Origin: Sphingomonas liriopis
GTDB lineage: Bacteria; Pseudomonadota; Alphaproteobacteria; Sphingomonadales; Sphingomonadaceae
Direction of reading: 5' to 3'
Length of the DNA stretch: 64,000 bases
NCBI RefSeq assembly: GCF_024211255.1
Contig: NZ_JAMLDY010000010.1
Span: forward strand, 62,001-126,000
The position numbers and the translations under genes were made by a program. Below are positions 11,218-21,152 of this stretch, piece by piece (the first letter of the stretch is position 1; every line of letters begins with the position of its first letter). The notes below the pieces were generated by a model. The model worked only from the letters and a program-made list of their open reading frames with translations. It was not told the DNA's origin and did no database searches.

Positions 11218-11531
11218 GACGGAAGTCCTCCTTGCGTGACGGGAAACACGGCGATGCGGCGGCCATCGGTGCGGGCGACGATGCCGGCGCGGGTCCAGTG
11301 CAGTTCGATCGCGACCGGCGCCCAGCCGGCGCTGCGACGGCGCATCCGCCGCAACCGCGCGAGCCAGCCGGTGCGTGATGGCGCGCGGGCATGCAGGATC
11401 GTCGCCCACAACGCCGCCCCCTCCGGCACCACCCGCGCCAGCATCGGGATGACGAGCCGCAGCCGCACCGTTCCGGCCCCCGACGGCACCGCGGCGAGCA
11501 TCCCCGCCGCGACGTCGCCCAGCCGGATCAT
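11214..11531 (-). CDS. Small basic protein of the DUF2589/protease operon, function unknown
   Basis: I do not recognise this 105-residue protein. It starts MIRLGDVAAGML, is rich in Arg and Ala, has a central LVIPMLARVV strand-like stretch and ends VFPVTQGGLPS; there is no signal peptide or convincing membrane helix. The start is supported by an ATGA overlap with the gene before it, and its own stop overlaps the protease start in the same way. Such tight coupling on both sides suggests its product is made in fixed ratio with the protease. It could be a protease partner or inhibitor, but nothing in the sequence proves that. Confidence 0.72.
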   Translation of the reverse strand: MIRLGDVAAGMLAAVPSGAGTVRLRLVIPMLARVVPEGAALWATILHARAPSRTGWLARLRRMRRRSAGWAPVAIELHWTRAGIVARTDGRRIAVFPVTQGGLPS

Positions 11532-11782
11532 TCGTCCAGCCACGACGGCCGCCGTGGAAAGCCGATGTGGTAGGAGATCAGGCGAAAGACATGGCTGCCG
11601 TGCGAATCCTCCTGCACGCACGGCGTATGTTCGATCGCGATCACCCGCCCCTTCGGGAATTCGGTGAGGCAGCGGTTGAGCATCGCCACCGCCGCCTCGA
11701 CGTCCTGCGTCGTCACCATCCCGCCCGCACCGCCGATGGCGATCCGCTTGACGAAGGCGATGTCCGACAGGTCGGTCGTCAC
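11528..11782 (-). CDS. Small protein of the DUF2589/protease operon, function unknown
   Basis: The product is 84 residues, GTG start, with a compact mixed composition: GGAGGMVTTQDVEAAVAMLNRCL, then a strand-like VIAIEHTPCVQ and a C-terminal PRRPSWLDE. I do not recognise a family. The ribosome binding site before the GTG is weak, so an internal ATG start at residue 22 is possible. The stop overlaps the next gene's ATG (ATGA), and only ten bases separate its start from the DUF2589 gene upstream, placing it firmly inside the operon. It has no signal peptide. Confidence 0.65.
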   Translation of the reverse strand: MTTDLSDIAFVKRIAIGGAGGMVTTQDVEAAVAMLNRCLTEFPKGRVIAIEHTPCVQEDSHGSHVFRLISYHIGFPRRPSWLDE

Positions 11783-11792
11783 GGAACCGGCG

Positions 11793-12590
11793 TCAGCTCT
11801 TCAGCTTGACGTCATAGGCGTGGCCGTCGTCCATCCGCAGCGTGCCGGTCTGTTCGCCGCCGCCGCTACCCGCGGCGACGGTCGCGCCGGCGCGCTGCGG
11901 CGGGTTCTCGATCACCGTGCCGGCGCGCGCCGGGCCGGTCTGCGACCCCTTTTCGGGCGCGGCGGCGTCGGAGATCGTCTTGGGCGCGATCGCCGAATTC
12001 ATCATGTCGAGCACGCGGGCGAGCCCCTCCGGCATCCCCTTGTCGGTGGCGCGGACCTGGACGTGGTATTTCGCCGACTGGTCGGTCTGGCGGGTATTCT
12101 CCTTGTGCGTCGCGACCGAGCCTTCGACATGGACCTTCAGGCTGAACGGCCCCCAGCCGACGCTGGCGTCGGCGGCGAACGATCCCTTCTTCTCCTCGGT
12201 CTCGCTCGACCGTTCGGAGTTCTTGACCTCCATGTCGAAGGTGATGTCGACCGTGTCGATGCCAAGCGCGGGCACCTTGACGATCGCGAGCAGCGGCACG
12301 TCGAGCTCGACCGTCTCGCTCGGGATGTTGCCGCTGGCGTCGGCGACCGCGCCCGCCTTGGGCCGGTTGAACTTGAAGGCGACGTTGCGCGTGTCGAACT
12401 TGGCGGGATCGAAGACGATCGTGTCGGTGTTGCCCGCCGGCGGATCGCGCGGCACGAAGCCGATCTGCTGGATGAACTGCGCGGTGGCATTGGCGAGGCG
12501 CACCTGCGCGTCGCAGGCCGCCATCAGCGGTCCACCGATCAGGTCGCCCATCGGCAGGCCGCGGAACTGGTCACCCATATTGATCGGCAT
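11793..12590 (-). CDS. DUF2589 domain protein
   Basis: This 265-residue protein matches the DUF2589 pattern. The N-terminal helical segment FRGLPMGDLIGGPLMAACDA is followed by NATAQFI, then a beta-rich region with ELDVPLLAIVKVPALGID and a second block of strands (ITFDMEVKNSE, FSLKVHVEGSV). The C-terminal third is low-complexity and Gly/Ala/Pro-rich, ending LRMDDGHAYDVKLKS. No signal peptide is seen. Family members are of unknown function and often occur as neighbouring paralogues, as here. It lies three bases downstream of a second DUF2589-like gene and ten bases upstream of the small 84-residue gene. Confidence 0.85.
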   Translation of the reverse strand: MPINMGDQFRGLPMGDLIGGPLMAACDAQVRLANATAQFIQQIGFVPRDPPAGNTDTIVFDPAKFDTRNVAFKFNRPKAGAVADASGNIPSETVELDVPLLAIVKVPALGIDTVDITFDMEVKNSERSSETEEKKGSFAADASVGWGPFSLKVHVEGSVATHKENTRQTDQSAKYHVQVRATDKGMPEGLARVLDMMNSAIAPKTISDAAAPEKGSQTGPARAGTVIENPPQRAGATVAAGSGGGEQTGTLRMDDGHAYDVKLKS

Positions 12591-12593
12591 CGC

Positions 12594-13193
12594 TTAGTCT
12601 CCTTGGCTGGTGGGATCGGCGACCACCGGCACGCCCGGCGTCGTCAGTTTGTTGAGCTGGGTGAGGAGGCGCAGCAGCGTCTCGCTCGGCGGACTGGCCT
12701 TGACCTTGATCGACAGCCGCGCGGTCGGGCCGGCCGGATCGGTGCGGTTGCCGACGCCGACGCTGAGCGCCCGTTTGGGGTCGCCATCGGCGGCGGGCGC
12801 CGCCGCGGCGGTCGGCGCGCGCGCCGCGGCGGGATGGTCGAGCGAGGGGATGGCGGGGACGTCGATCGGCGCACCGATGTGGAGCGTCAGCGGATCGGCG
12901 GGGGCGTGCAGATCGTCCAGCCCGCCCAGTTCGACGTCGAGGTCGATGCGCATCGAATCGATCGCCAGCAACCGGCTTTCGACCAGCGCCAGCAGCGGCA
13001 CACTCATGTCCTCGTGATCGGGCACCGCGCCGGGGCCGCGGGGCATGCGGATGTGCAGGCCATAGGGGCGACCGTCCGCATCGAAGCGGCGGCGGACCAG
13101 CGCGAGGAAGGCGTTTTCCACCATCCCCTGCGCCTCGACGATCGCCGAGGCGACCGAGCCGACGAGGTCGTGCAGGCCGATCTTTCCGGTCAT
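12594..13193 (-). CDS. DUF2589-like protein, first gene of the operon
   Basis: This is a 199-residue paralogue of the next gene. It shares the short N-terminal helix (IGLHDLVGSVASAIVEAQ), the VPLLALVESRLLAIDSMRIDLDVEL strand pattern and a late segment RLSIKVKASPPSETLLRLL. An Ala/Pro-rich linker splits the two parts. The start at 13193 is backed by a GGGGAGG about ten bases upstream; a further in-frame ATG at 13229 lacks one. It opens a leftward five-gene operon ending in the metalloprotease. The upstream region to the groEL terminator is about 125 bases, where I could not identify a convincing promoter. Confidence 0.75.
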   Translation of the reverse strand: MTGKIGLHDLVGSVASAIVEAQGMVENAFLALVRRRFDADGRPYGLHIRMPRGPGAVPDHEDMSVPLLALVESRLLAIDSMRIDLDVELGGLDDLHAPADPLTLHIGAPIDVPAIPSLDHPAAARAPTAAAAPAADGDPKRALSVGVGNRTDPAGPTARLSIKVKASPPSETLLRLLTQLNKLTTPGVPVVADPTSQGD

Positions 13194-13319
13194 CGTCGCA
13201 TCGCCTCCCCGTCGTGGTGGGGCGATCATGCGCGAAACGGCGTGGCAGGGTTAACGCAGATGGCACCAAAGCGGCGCGGGGTCAGGGGTGTTGGCTCCGA
13301 TGCGGAGGATCGGGGATTG

Positions 13320-13356
13320 AAAAAAGGCCGGCGGAGGGATGCTCCGTCGGCCTTTT
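13320..13356 (-). terminator. Intrinsic terminator downstream of groEL
   Basis: Read on the minus strand, the arms GGCCGACGGAG and CTCCGCCGGCC (11 bases, one mismatch) are separated by five bases and followed by six T. It lies about 130 bases past the groEL stop and also shields the DUF2589 operon from groEL read-through. The plus strand has only four T, so it works mainly leftward. Confidence 0.8.
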
Positions 13357-13377
13357 CACATTTGGTAGAAATAGAGG

Positions 13378-13430
13378 GCAGCGGCAAAGCCGCTGCTGGA
13401 CGTCAGACGTGTCTGGCGGCGCGGCCGCCA
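13378..13430. repeat. Two short perfect hairpins in the groEL 3' region
   Basis: GCAGCGGC-AAA-GCCGCTGC (13378-13396) and TGGCGGC-GCG-GCCGCCA (13414-13430) are perfect stems of eight and seven bases. Together with the larger hairpin over the groEL stop and the terminator further left they form a run of four stem-loops. This may protect the groEL mRNA 3' end, which is inference. Confidence 0.65.
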
Positions 13431-13442
13431 GCACGCTGGCCG

Positions 13443-15165
<1,723 letters not shown>

Positions 15166-15182
15166 TCAGGAAGACGGATCGC

Positions 15183-15470
15183 TCAGCCGACGATGCCGAG
15201 GATGTCCGATTCCTTCATGATGAGCAGGTCTTCGCCGTCGACCTTGACCTCGGTGCCCGACCATTTGCCGAACAGGATCTTGTCGCCGGCCTTGACGTCG
15301 AGCGGAGTGATCGTGCCGTTCTCGGCGCGGGTGCCGGTGCCGACGGCGACGACCTCGCCCTCCTGAGGCTTTTCCTTGGCGGTGTCGGGGATGATGATCC
15401 CGCCAGCCGTCTTTTCCTCGGCCTCGACGCGCTTCACGAGGACGCGGTCATGCAACGGACGAAAAGTCAT
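15183..15470 (-). CDS. groES: Co-chaperonin GroES, 10 kDa
   Basis: The 95-residue protein has the family opening [20 protein letters not shown], the mobile loop [17 protein letters not shown] that docks on GroEL, and the [20 protein letters not shown] core. The start at 15470 has AGAGGG about ten bases upstream; longer in-frame extensions run through the operator and promoter and can be excluded. It is first in the groES-groEL operon. The operator and promoter just upstream indicate heat-shock control by HrcA. Confidence 0.98.
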   Translation of the reverse strand: MTFRPLHDRVLVKRVEAEEKTAGGIIIPDTAKEKPQEGEVVAVGTGTRAENGTITPLDVKAGDKILFGKWSGTEVKVDGEDLLIMKESDILGIVG

Positions 15471-15506
15471 TGCGAAGTCCCTCTTTACAGTCAGTGTTAC
15501 AGAATT

Positions 15507-15533
15507 CTGGCACTCACGATCTGCGAGTGCCAA
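15507..15533 (-). promoter_or_regulatory. CIRCE operator (HrcA binding site) of groES-groEL
   Basis: On the minus strand the sequence is TTGGCACTC, nine bases, then GAGTGCCAG, the CIRCE layout (consensus TTAGCACTC-N9-GAGTGCTAA). It sits immediately downstream of the -10 box, over the expected transcription start, where bound HrcA repressor would block initiation. The hrcA gene is not in this window. Confidence 0.93.
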
Positions 15534-15540
15534 CGGCGGC

Positions 15541-15569
15541 GATATGTGCCGCGTTCCGAGGATCGTCAA
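15541..15569 (-). promoter_or_regulatory. Housekeeping-type promoter of groES-groEL
   Basis: On the minus strand TTGACG (-35) is followed by exactly 17 bases and CATATC (-10). The predicted start falls about seven bases later, at the edge of the CIRCE operator. The arrangement supports HrcA repression of a vegetative promoter rather than sigma-32 control alone. Confidence 0.75.
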
Positions 15570-15645
15570 GGGCCGCGGCGGACGAGCTGTTCGAGAAAGT
15601 CGTCCGCCCGATCGCCCTGCGCCGCGCGCGCGCTTCCCGCCGCCG

Positions 15646-17640
15646 TCAGTTGCCCAGGCCGAACGCCGCACGCAGGAACGCATCGCTCTTGCCCAGCATG
15701 TCGGCGCGGACGTCGGAATCGTCGAGCTGGTGCGTCAGCCCCTTGTATTCGACCAGTTCCACTTTCTTGCCCGCACCGCGCAGCCGGCTCGCCATCAGTC
15801 GCGATTCACCGATGCCGACATTCTGGTCGAGGTCGCCGTGGAACATCAGCACCGGCGCCTTGATGCGGCCGGGGTTCTGGGCAGGCGATCCTTCCCGGAC
15901 ATGCGCGCCGTGGCCGATGAACGCATCGACCAGGCCGGCGTCGGTGAAATCGCGATGTTCGCCGCGCAGGGTTTCGAGATCGGTGACCGGCGCCACCGCG
16001 ACGATGGCGCGAAACAGGTCCGGATCGAGCACGGCGGATTGCAGCGCGGCATAGCCGCCATAGGACCAGCCGACGATGCCGAGCGTGTCCGGCGCGGCGA
16101 TTCCGGATGACAGCAGATAGCGGCCCGCATCGTTGACGTCGCCGATCGCGACCCGCCACGACTGGAAGCCGTTCTTCTGGAACCACGCCGATCCGTAACC
16201 GGTCGAGCCGCGGAAGTTCGGCTGCAGCACCGCATAACCACGGCTGGCGAAGAATTGCGGTAGCCAGTCGAAGCCCCATTCGTCGCGGGCGCCGGGGCCG
16301 CCGTGGGGCAGCACGATCGCGGGCAGCCCTTTTCCGCTGCTGCCGGCGGGCAGCGTCAGATAGGCGGGGATCGTCGTCCCGTCGGCCGCCTTGAACGTGA
16401 TCGGCTTGACGGGTGCCAGCGTCTGCCGGGCGAGCTGCGGCCGGACGGGCAGCAGTTCGGCCAGTTTCTTGTTGGGCCGGTCGAACAGATAGAACCGCCC
16501 GGGATCGACGTCGCTGCCGGCGAAGAGCACGAGTTTCTGTTCGTCGGCGCTGGCATCGACGATGCTGACGATCGGCTGGTGCGGCAGCGCCTTGCTGAGC
16601 GAGGCGGCCAGTGCCTTCAGCGGCGGATCGAAGATGACCGTCTGGCGCTTGTCGGTGGCGAAGCTCGCCCCCACGACCCGATGCTGCCGGCCGATGGTGA
16701 CGAGCGAATCGACATCGACGTTGGGGTTGTCGAGCACCAGTTCGCGCTTCAGACTGCCGTCGAGCGCCACGCGGAACAGGGCGTTGCGGCCGTTGAGCGT
16801 GTCGAAGCCATAGGCCGCGTTGAGATCGCGATCGACCGCCCAGGGATCGAAGCCGCTATCGACGCCGCTCGTCGACGTGACGACGGACAAGGGCAGCCAC
16901 GCGCGGTCGCCGGGCTTGCGATAGAGATAGGTCGTGCGGCCTTCCAGCATGCCGCTGTCCGATGCCCGCATCACGCCCATGACGCGCACCGTGCCGTGGC
17001 CGTCGGTGATATATTCGCTGGCATGCGCGCTGGGGCGCTCGACCTGCTGGCGACGCAGGTTGGTCGTATCGACGCGTTCGACGCCGAGGCCGGTCGCGGT
17101 CGACGCCAGCATCGTGCCGGTGGTCATCTGCTGGCCGAAGGAGCGCGTCATCAAGACGGCGCCGCCGGCCCCTTCGTCGCCGAGCAGGTCGATGACGCTG
17201 CCGCCGAATTGCGCCGCGCCGCCGATCCGGTTCTGCGTCTCGCCGGTCAGCTGCCTCATGTCGCTGCCGTCGGCATTGAGCGTCAGCACGCGGCTGAAAC
17301 CGAGGCGCATGGCATTCTGGGTCAGCAGCGTGGCGATGTTGCAGACGAGCCGCGTCGAGGTGGACCAGTTGCACGAGACGAGCTGGTCGGGACGCCCGGT
17401 GGACGTCAGGATCGTCCTGGGCGTCCTATCCGCGGTCAGATCGACGACGACCAGGGCGCTGCCCGCGCCGGGCGCAGCGCGCACCATCGCGATGCGATTG
17501 CCATCGGGCGAGATGCTGATCTGCCGCACGTCCTCGCGCGCGCCGAAGGCACGGGCGGCATCGTCGGCCTTCTGCCCCGCCGCCGCGGTCGCCGTTCCGG
17601 TCGCCGCCGCGATCGCGGCCAGCATGATGACTTTACGCAT
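15646..17640 (-). CDS. Secreted S9-family (prolyl oligopeptidase-like) peptidase
   Basis: The product is 664 residues with a cleavable signal peptide ([22 protein letters not shown]). An N-terminal beta-propeller-like region ([16 protein letters not shown]) is followed by an alpha/beta-hydrolase domain. The catalytic triad is visible: S526 in [11 protein letters not shown]605 in HGDLDQNVG and H637 in GLTHQLDD. It probably trims peptides in the periplasm like dipeptidyl or acylaminoacyl peptidases; substrate specificity cannot be read from sequence. AAGGGGGG precedes the ATG. It ends about 75 bases before the groES promoter and appears to be a single-gene unit. Confidence 0.9.
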   Translation of the reverse strand: MRKVIMLAAIAAATGTATAAAGQKADDAARAFGAREDVRQISISPDGNRIAMVRAAPGAGSALVVVDLTADRTPRTILTSTGRPDQLVSCNWSTSTRLVCNIATLLTQNAMRLGFSRVLTLNADGSDMRQLTGETQNRIGGAAQFGGSVIDLLGDEGAGGAVLMTRSFGQQMTTGTMLASTATGLGVERVDTTNLRRQQVERPSAHASEYITDGHGTVRVMGVMRASDSGMLEGRTTYLYRKPGDRAWLPLSVVTSTSGVDSGFDPWAVDRDLNAAYGFDTLNGRNALFRVALDGSLKRELVLDNPNVDVDSLVTIGRQHRVVGASFATDKRQTVIFDPPLKALAASLSKALPHQPIVSIVDASADEQKLVLFAGSDVDPGRFYLFDRPNKKLAELLPVRPQLARQTLAPVKPITFKAADGTTIPAYLTLPAGSSGKGLPAIVLPHGGPGARDEWGFDWLPQFFASRGYAVLQPNFRGSTGYGSAWFQKNGFQSWRVAIGDVNDAGRYLLSSGIAAPDTLGIVGWSYGGYAALQSAVLDPDLFRAIVAVAPVTDLETLRGEHRDFTDAGLVDAFIGHGAHVREGSPAQNPGRIKAPVLMFHGDLDQNVGIGESRLMASRLRGAGKKVELVEYKGLTHQLDDSDVRADMLGKSDAFLRAAFGLGN

Positions 17641-17836
17641 GGTTTACCCCCCTTCGAAACTGCCCGAAGTCTTACGATGCCTCCGCTGCATTTTTCAAAC
17701 CTGCTTCGTACCCGATTGCCATCGGATGTCGGTCATCCCGTCCGACAAACGCCATCGCGTCTTACCCCCCTAACACGGACCGTTGCACCCCGCCCTTCCC
17801 TCCTCTACCGCTGGGGCGGAATTGAAGGAGCATCGC

Positions 17837-19723
17837 GTGAAGCTGGTTCGGGGCGCATGGAAGCTGCTGGTGGCGATCAAGGACGGGTTGGTCCTGATCG
17901 CGATGCTGTTGTTCTTCGGGCTGCTGTTCGCCGCGCTCAACGCGCGACCGGGGAGCAAGCCGGTGACGCCGGGGGCGCTGGTGCTCGACCTCAACGGCAC
18001 GATCGTCGAACAACCCGAGGAGCAGGCGCCGTTCGCCGCGCTGTCGGGGGATGCGGGGCCGCGCCAGTATCGCGCGCGCGACGTGCTGCGCGCGATCGAT
18101 ACCGCGCGTACCGACGACCGGGTGAAGGCGCTGGTGCTCGACCTCGACAGCTTCGCCGGTGGCTATCCCGCGACGCTGAACGAGGTCGCCGAGGCGATCC
18201 GCCGCTTCCGCGATACCAAGAAGCCGGTGCTCGCCTATGCCACCGCCTATACCGATGCGGGCTATCGCCTCGCCGCCAATGCCAGCGAAGTGTGGGTGCA
18301 TCCGCTGGGCGGCACGATCTTCATGGGGCCGGGCGGCAGCCAGCTGTATTACAAGGGACTGATCGACAAGCTCGGCGTCACCACGCACGTCTATCGCGTC
18401 GGCAAGTTCAAGAGCTTCGTCGAGCCCTACACGCGCGCCGACCAGAGCCCGGAGGCGCGCGAGGCGTCGCAGCAGCTGCTCGGCGCGATCTTCGGCCAGT
18501 GGCGCGAGGCGATCGCCAAGGCTCGGCCACGCGCGCAGCTCGCACAATTCCTCGCCAGCCCCGACCGGCTGATCGTCGCCGCCAACGGCAATATCGCGGA
18601 GGCCAACAAGGCGGCGGGGATCGTCGATACGCTCGGCGACCGCACCGCCTTCGGCCAGCGCGTCGCGACAATCGTCGGCAGCGACGCGAAGAAGCCGGTC
18701 GGCAATTTCGCGCGCATCGGCTATGACGCCTGGGTCGCGGCGAACCCGCTGCCGCGGACGGGCGACGGCATCGGCGTCGTGACCATCGCCGGCGACATCG
18801 TCGATGGCGAGGGCGGGCCGGGCACCGCGCACGGCGACACGATCGCCAAGCTTATCCTGAACGGCCTCGCCAAGAAGGACCTGAAAGCGCTGGTCGTGCG
18901 CGTCGATTCGCCGGGGGGATCGGTGCTGGCGTCGGAGCGCATCCGCCTCGCCATCCTGGAGGCGAAGAAGAAGGGGCTGCCGATCGTCGTGTCGATGGGC
19001 GGACTCGCCGCGTCGGGCGGATACTGGGTGTCGACGCCGGGCGACGTGATCTTCGCCGAACCCTCGACGATCACCGGGTCGATCGGCATCTTCGGCATCA
19101 TCCCGACCTTCGAGAAGACGCTCGCCAAGATCGGCGTGACCACCGACGGGGTGAAGGCGACGCCGCTGTCGGGCCAGCCCGACGTGTTCGCCGGCACCAC
19201 GCCGCAGCTCGACACGATCCTGCAGGCGGGGATCGAGAACGGCTATCGCCAGTTCCTCGCGCGTGTCGCGGCGTCGCGGCGGATGACGCCGGAGCGGGTC
19301 GACGCAATCGCGCAGGGGCGCGTGTGGGACGGCGGCACCGCGCGCCAGCTGAAGCTGGTCGACCGGTTCGGCGGGCTGCAGGACGCGATACACGAGGCGG
19401 CGAAGCGCGCGAAGCTCGACCCCGCCAAGGTCCATGCCGAATATCTGGAGAAGGAGCCCGGCGTCGCCGCGCAGTTCGCCGCCGCCTTCGCGGAGCGCAG
19501 GGACGACGATGACGCCAGCGGCGGCGGCGACGTGTTCGCGCGGATCGCGGCGGAGCGGCGCGGGCTGCTCGCGCAGGCGCTGGGCGACGTGAAGCGGCTG
19601 GCGATGGCGGGATCGGTGCAGGCGCGCTGCCTGGAATGCGGCGGGCTGGGGCCGAGCGAAAGCGCGGGGTCGGACGCGCGGCTGCTCGACCTGATCCTCG
19701 CGCGCGTGGGGTTCGCGCGATGA
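17837..19723 (+). CDS. sppA: Signal peptide peptidase SppA, 67 kDa type
   Basis: A GTG start six bases after AAGGAG gives a 628-residue protein with one N-terminal membrane helix (LVLIAMLLFFGLLFAAL). Two tandem S49 protease domains follow. The catalytic dyad typical of long SppA is present: K192 in the first domain (FKSFVEPYTRA) and S393 in the second (GLAASGGYWVS). It degrades cleaved signal peptides in the inner membrane. An in-frame ATG further upstream (17783) would put extra residues before the ribosome binding site and was rejected. The last 40 residues, with CLEC, extend beyond the usual domain end. Its stop overlaps the next gene (ATGA). Confidence 0.95.
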   Translation: MKLVRGAWKLLVAIKDGLVLIAMLLFFGLLFAALNARPGSKPVTPGALVLDLNGTIVEQPEEQAPFAALSGDAGPRQYRARDVLRAIDTARTDDRVKALVLDLDSFAGGYPATLNEVAEAIRRFRDTKKPVLAYATAYTDAGYRLAANASEVWVHPLGGTIFMGPGGSQLYYKGLIDKLGVTTHVYRVGKFKSFVEPYTRADQSPEAREASQQLLGAIFGQWREAIAKARPRAQLAQFLASPDRLIVAANGNIAEANKAAGIVDTLGDRTAFGQRVATIVGSDAKKPVGNFARIGYDAWVAANPLPRTGDGIGVVTIAGDIVDGEGGPGTAHGDTIAKLILNGLAKKDLKALVVRVDSPGGSVLASERIRLAILEAKKKGLPIVVSMGGLAASGGYWVSTPGDVIFAEPSTITGSIGIFGIIPTFEKTLAKIGVTTDGVKATPLSGQPDVFAGTTPQLDTILQAGIENGYRQFLARVAASRRMTPERVDAIAQGRVWDGGTARQLKLVDRFGGLQDAIHEAAKRAKLDPAKVHAEYLEKEPGVAAQFAAAFAERRDDDDASGGGDVFARIAAERRGLLAQALGDVKRLAMAGSVQARCLECGGLGPSESAGSDARLLDLILARVGFAR

Positions 19724-20280
19724 TCGGGCTGCGCGCGGCGACGCCCGAGGACGCGGGCGCGATCGCGGCGATCTATGCGCCGCACGTCCTCGCCGGGACG
19801 GTGTCGTTCGAGACCGAGGCGCCCGACGCGCGCGCGATGCGCACGCGGATGGCGGCGTCGGCGGGTCTCTATCCGTGGATCGTCGCGACCAATGGTGCGG
19901 AGACGGGCGGCGTGCTCGGCTATGCCTATGCGACGCGCTTTTCGGAGCGCGAGGCGTATCGCTGGGCCGTGGAAACGACGATCTACGTCGCCGACGTCGC
20001 GCAGCGGCAAGGCGTCGGCCGGCTGCTGTACGAGGCGCTGATCGACACGCTGCGCGCGCAGGGCTTCACGCAGGGGATCGGGCGGATCGCGCTGCCCAAC
20101 AACCAGTCGATCGCGCTGCATGAATCCGTAGGCTTCCGCCGCGCCGGCGTGTTCCGCGAGATCGGCTACAAGCAGGGCCAGTGGATCGACGTGGGGTACT
20201 GGCAGTGCGAGCTGGCGGATGCCGCGAGCCCGCCGGCGGAGCCGAAGCGGTTCGCGGAGATTGGGGTGGTGCGGGGGTGA
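19720..20280 (+). CDS. GNAT family N-acetyltransferase, phosphinothricin-acetyltransferase-like
   Basis: The 186-residue protein has the family start IGLRAATPEDAGAIAAIY and the TVSFETEAPDA segment characteristic of phosphinothricin/methionine-sulfone acetyltransferases. The acetyl-CoA loop is QRQGVGRLLYEAL, and the late motif HESVGFRRAGVFREIGYK matches the same group. Likely substrates are methionine-derived analogues or other small amines; the natural one is unknown. ATG overlaps the sppA stop, so the two are translationally coupled although functionally unrelated. The C-terminus is extended by about 20 residues beyond the core fold. Confidence 0.9.
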   Translation: MIGLRAATPEDAGAIAAIYAPHVLAGTVSFETEAPDARAMRTRMAASAGLYPWIVATNGAETGGVLGYAYATRFSEREAYRWAVETTIYVADVAQRQGVGRLLYEALIDTLRAQGFTQGIGRIALPNNQSIALHESVGFRRAGVFREIGYKQGQWIDVGYWQCELADAASPPAEPKRFAEIGVVRG

Positions 20281-20430
20281 GGGTTGGGATAAGTTCGCCT
20301 GCATCAGGATGGACGTCATCTCAGTACGCTCGTTCGATGCGGACTTTCACCTCTCGCTACGGTGAGCGCATGTCCGTTGCCCACCGCTCATTCGATGATC
20401 GAAACGCGGACAGGCTTGGGGAGAGTTGCA

Positions 20431-20796
20431 ATGCACTGGTTGCGTAAGGCAGTCATAGCGCTGGGTGTTCTGGGTGCGCCGGCCTCGGCTCAACTGATCT
20501 CGGCGCAGCTGAGATATCCTCCGGCTGCGCTGCTCGCCGGTCGTGAAGGGGCGGTGGGCTATGAAGTCAAAGTTGCGAAGGATGGCAAAGTCATGGGATG
20601 CCATGTGACGCGTACGAGCAGCTTTGTTGACCTCGACCAACAGACTTGCGCACAATTGAGACAAACGGCCCGCTTCAAGCCTGCTGTCGGCACGAACGGC
20701 AAGCCAATTGTATCGACCTTTGCTGGCTCGTTGCGCTGGCAAATTCCTCGTCAGACGATTGCGCCGACGCCATCGGTAGATCAGGCAAACCACTAA
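20431..20796 (+). CDS. Small exported protein with a TonB C-terminal-like domain
   Basis: The 121-residue protein has a signal peptide (MHWLRKAVIALGVLGAPASA). A single domain follows that looks like the TonB C-terminal fold: LRYPPAALLAGREGAVGYEVKV, DGKVMGCHVTRTSSFVDLDQQ and ARFKPAVG. It lacks the N-terminal anchor helix and the Pro-rich spacer of true TonB proteins, so it probably does not energise transport. Similar stand-alone domains are common in sphingomonads with unknown roles. GGGGAGAG precedes the ATG. Base composition and codon use are visibly less GC-rich than flanking genes, hinting at different ancestry or relaxed selection. Confidence 0.75.
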   Translation: MHWLRKAVIALGVLGAPASAQLISAQLRYPPAALLAGREGAVGYEVKVAKDGKVMGCHVTRTSSFVDLDQQTCAQLRQTARFKPAVGTNGKPIVSTFAGSLRWQIPRQTIAPTPSVDQANH

Positions 20797-20863
20797 GACA
20801 CCCGCGATTGCACGTAGCCTTACGGCCAGTTACGGAATGTGCGATCAGATGTGAGGGGCTGTC

Positions 20864-21136
20864 ATGGCTTTAGCGATCGCGGTCGCCGCCGGTAATGTCA
20901 TATTGTATGGATTGCTGGGTCGATTCCTCGCCGGACGTATCGGATCGGCAAGCCAGGCGCGGTACGCCGGTCTGTTTCTGGCCATTGGCTTTGCCATCGG
21001 CAGTTTTGGGGGGCATGCCGGATCAGAGCCGGAAACATTCCTCGCATTGCGCGGTACCGGGTACCTTCTGGGAATCGCAGTTTTCGCCGCATCGCTTCTT
21101 CACCCACGTGTTCAGCGATTGCAACGCGAACGCTAA
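20864..21136 (+). CDS. Small membrane protein, function unknown
   Basis: This 90-residue protein has three likely membrane helices (ALAIAVAAGNVILYGLLG, YAGLFLAIGFAIGSFGG and YLLGIAVFAASLL) and a basic C-terminus. I do not recognise the family. A GAGGGG lies about ten bases ahead of the ATG. It follows the TonB-like gene by 67 bases and shares its lower GC content, so the two may have arrived together or form a small transcription unit. Confidence 0.6.
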   Translation: MALAIAVAAGNVILYGLLGRFLAGRIGSASQARYAGLFLAIGFAIGSFGGHAGSEPETFLALRGTGYLLGIAVFAASLLHPRVQRLQRER

Positions 21137-21152
21137 GGCCGCCCGCCGCCCG

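Noticed and set aside
13258..13274. GG-N10-GC spacing (TGGCACCAAAGCGGCG) resembling a sigma-54 promoter on the plus strand
   Set aside because: The -12 part does not match TTGC, and it points antisense into groEL with no gene to serve.
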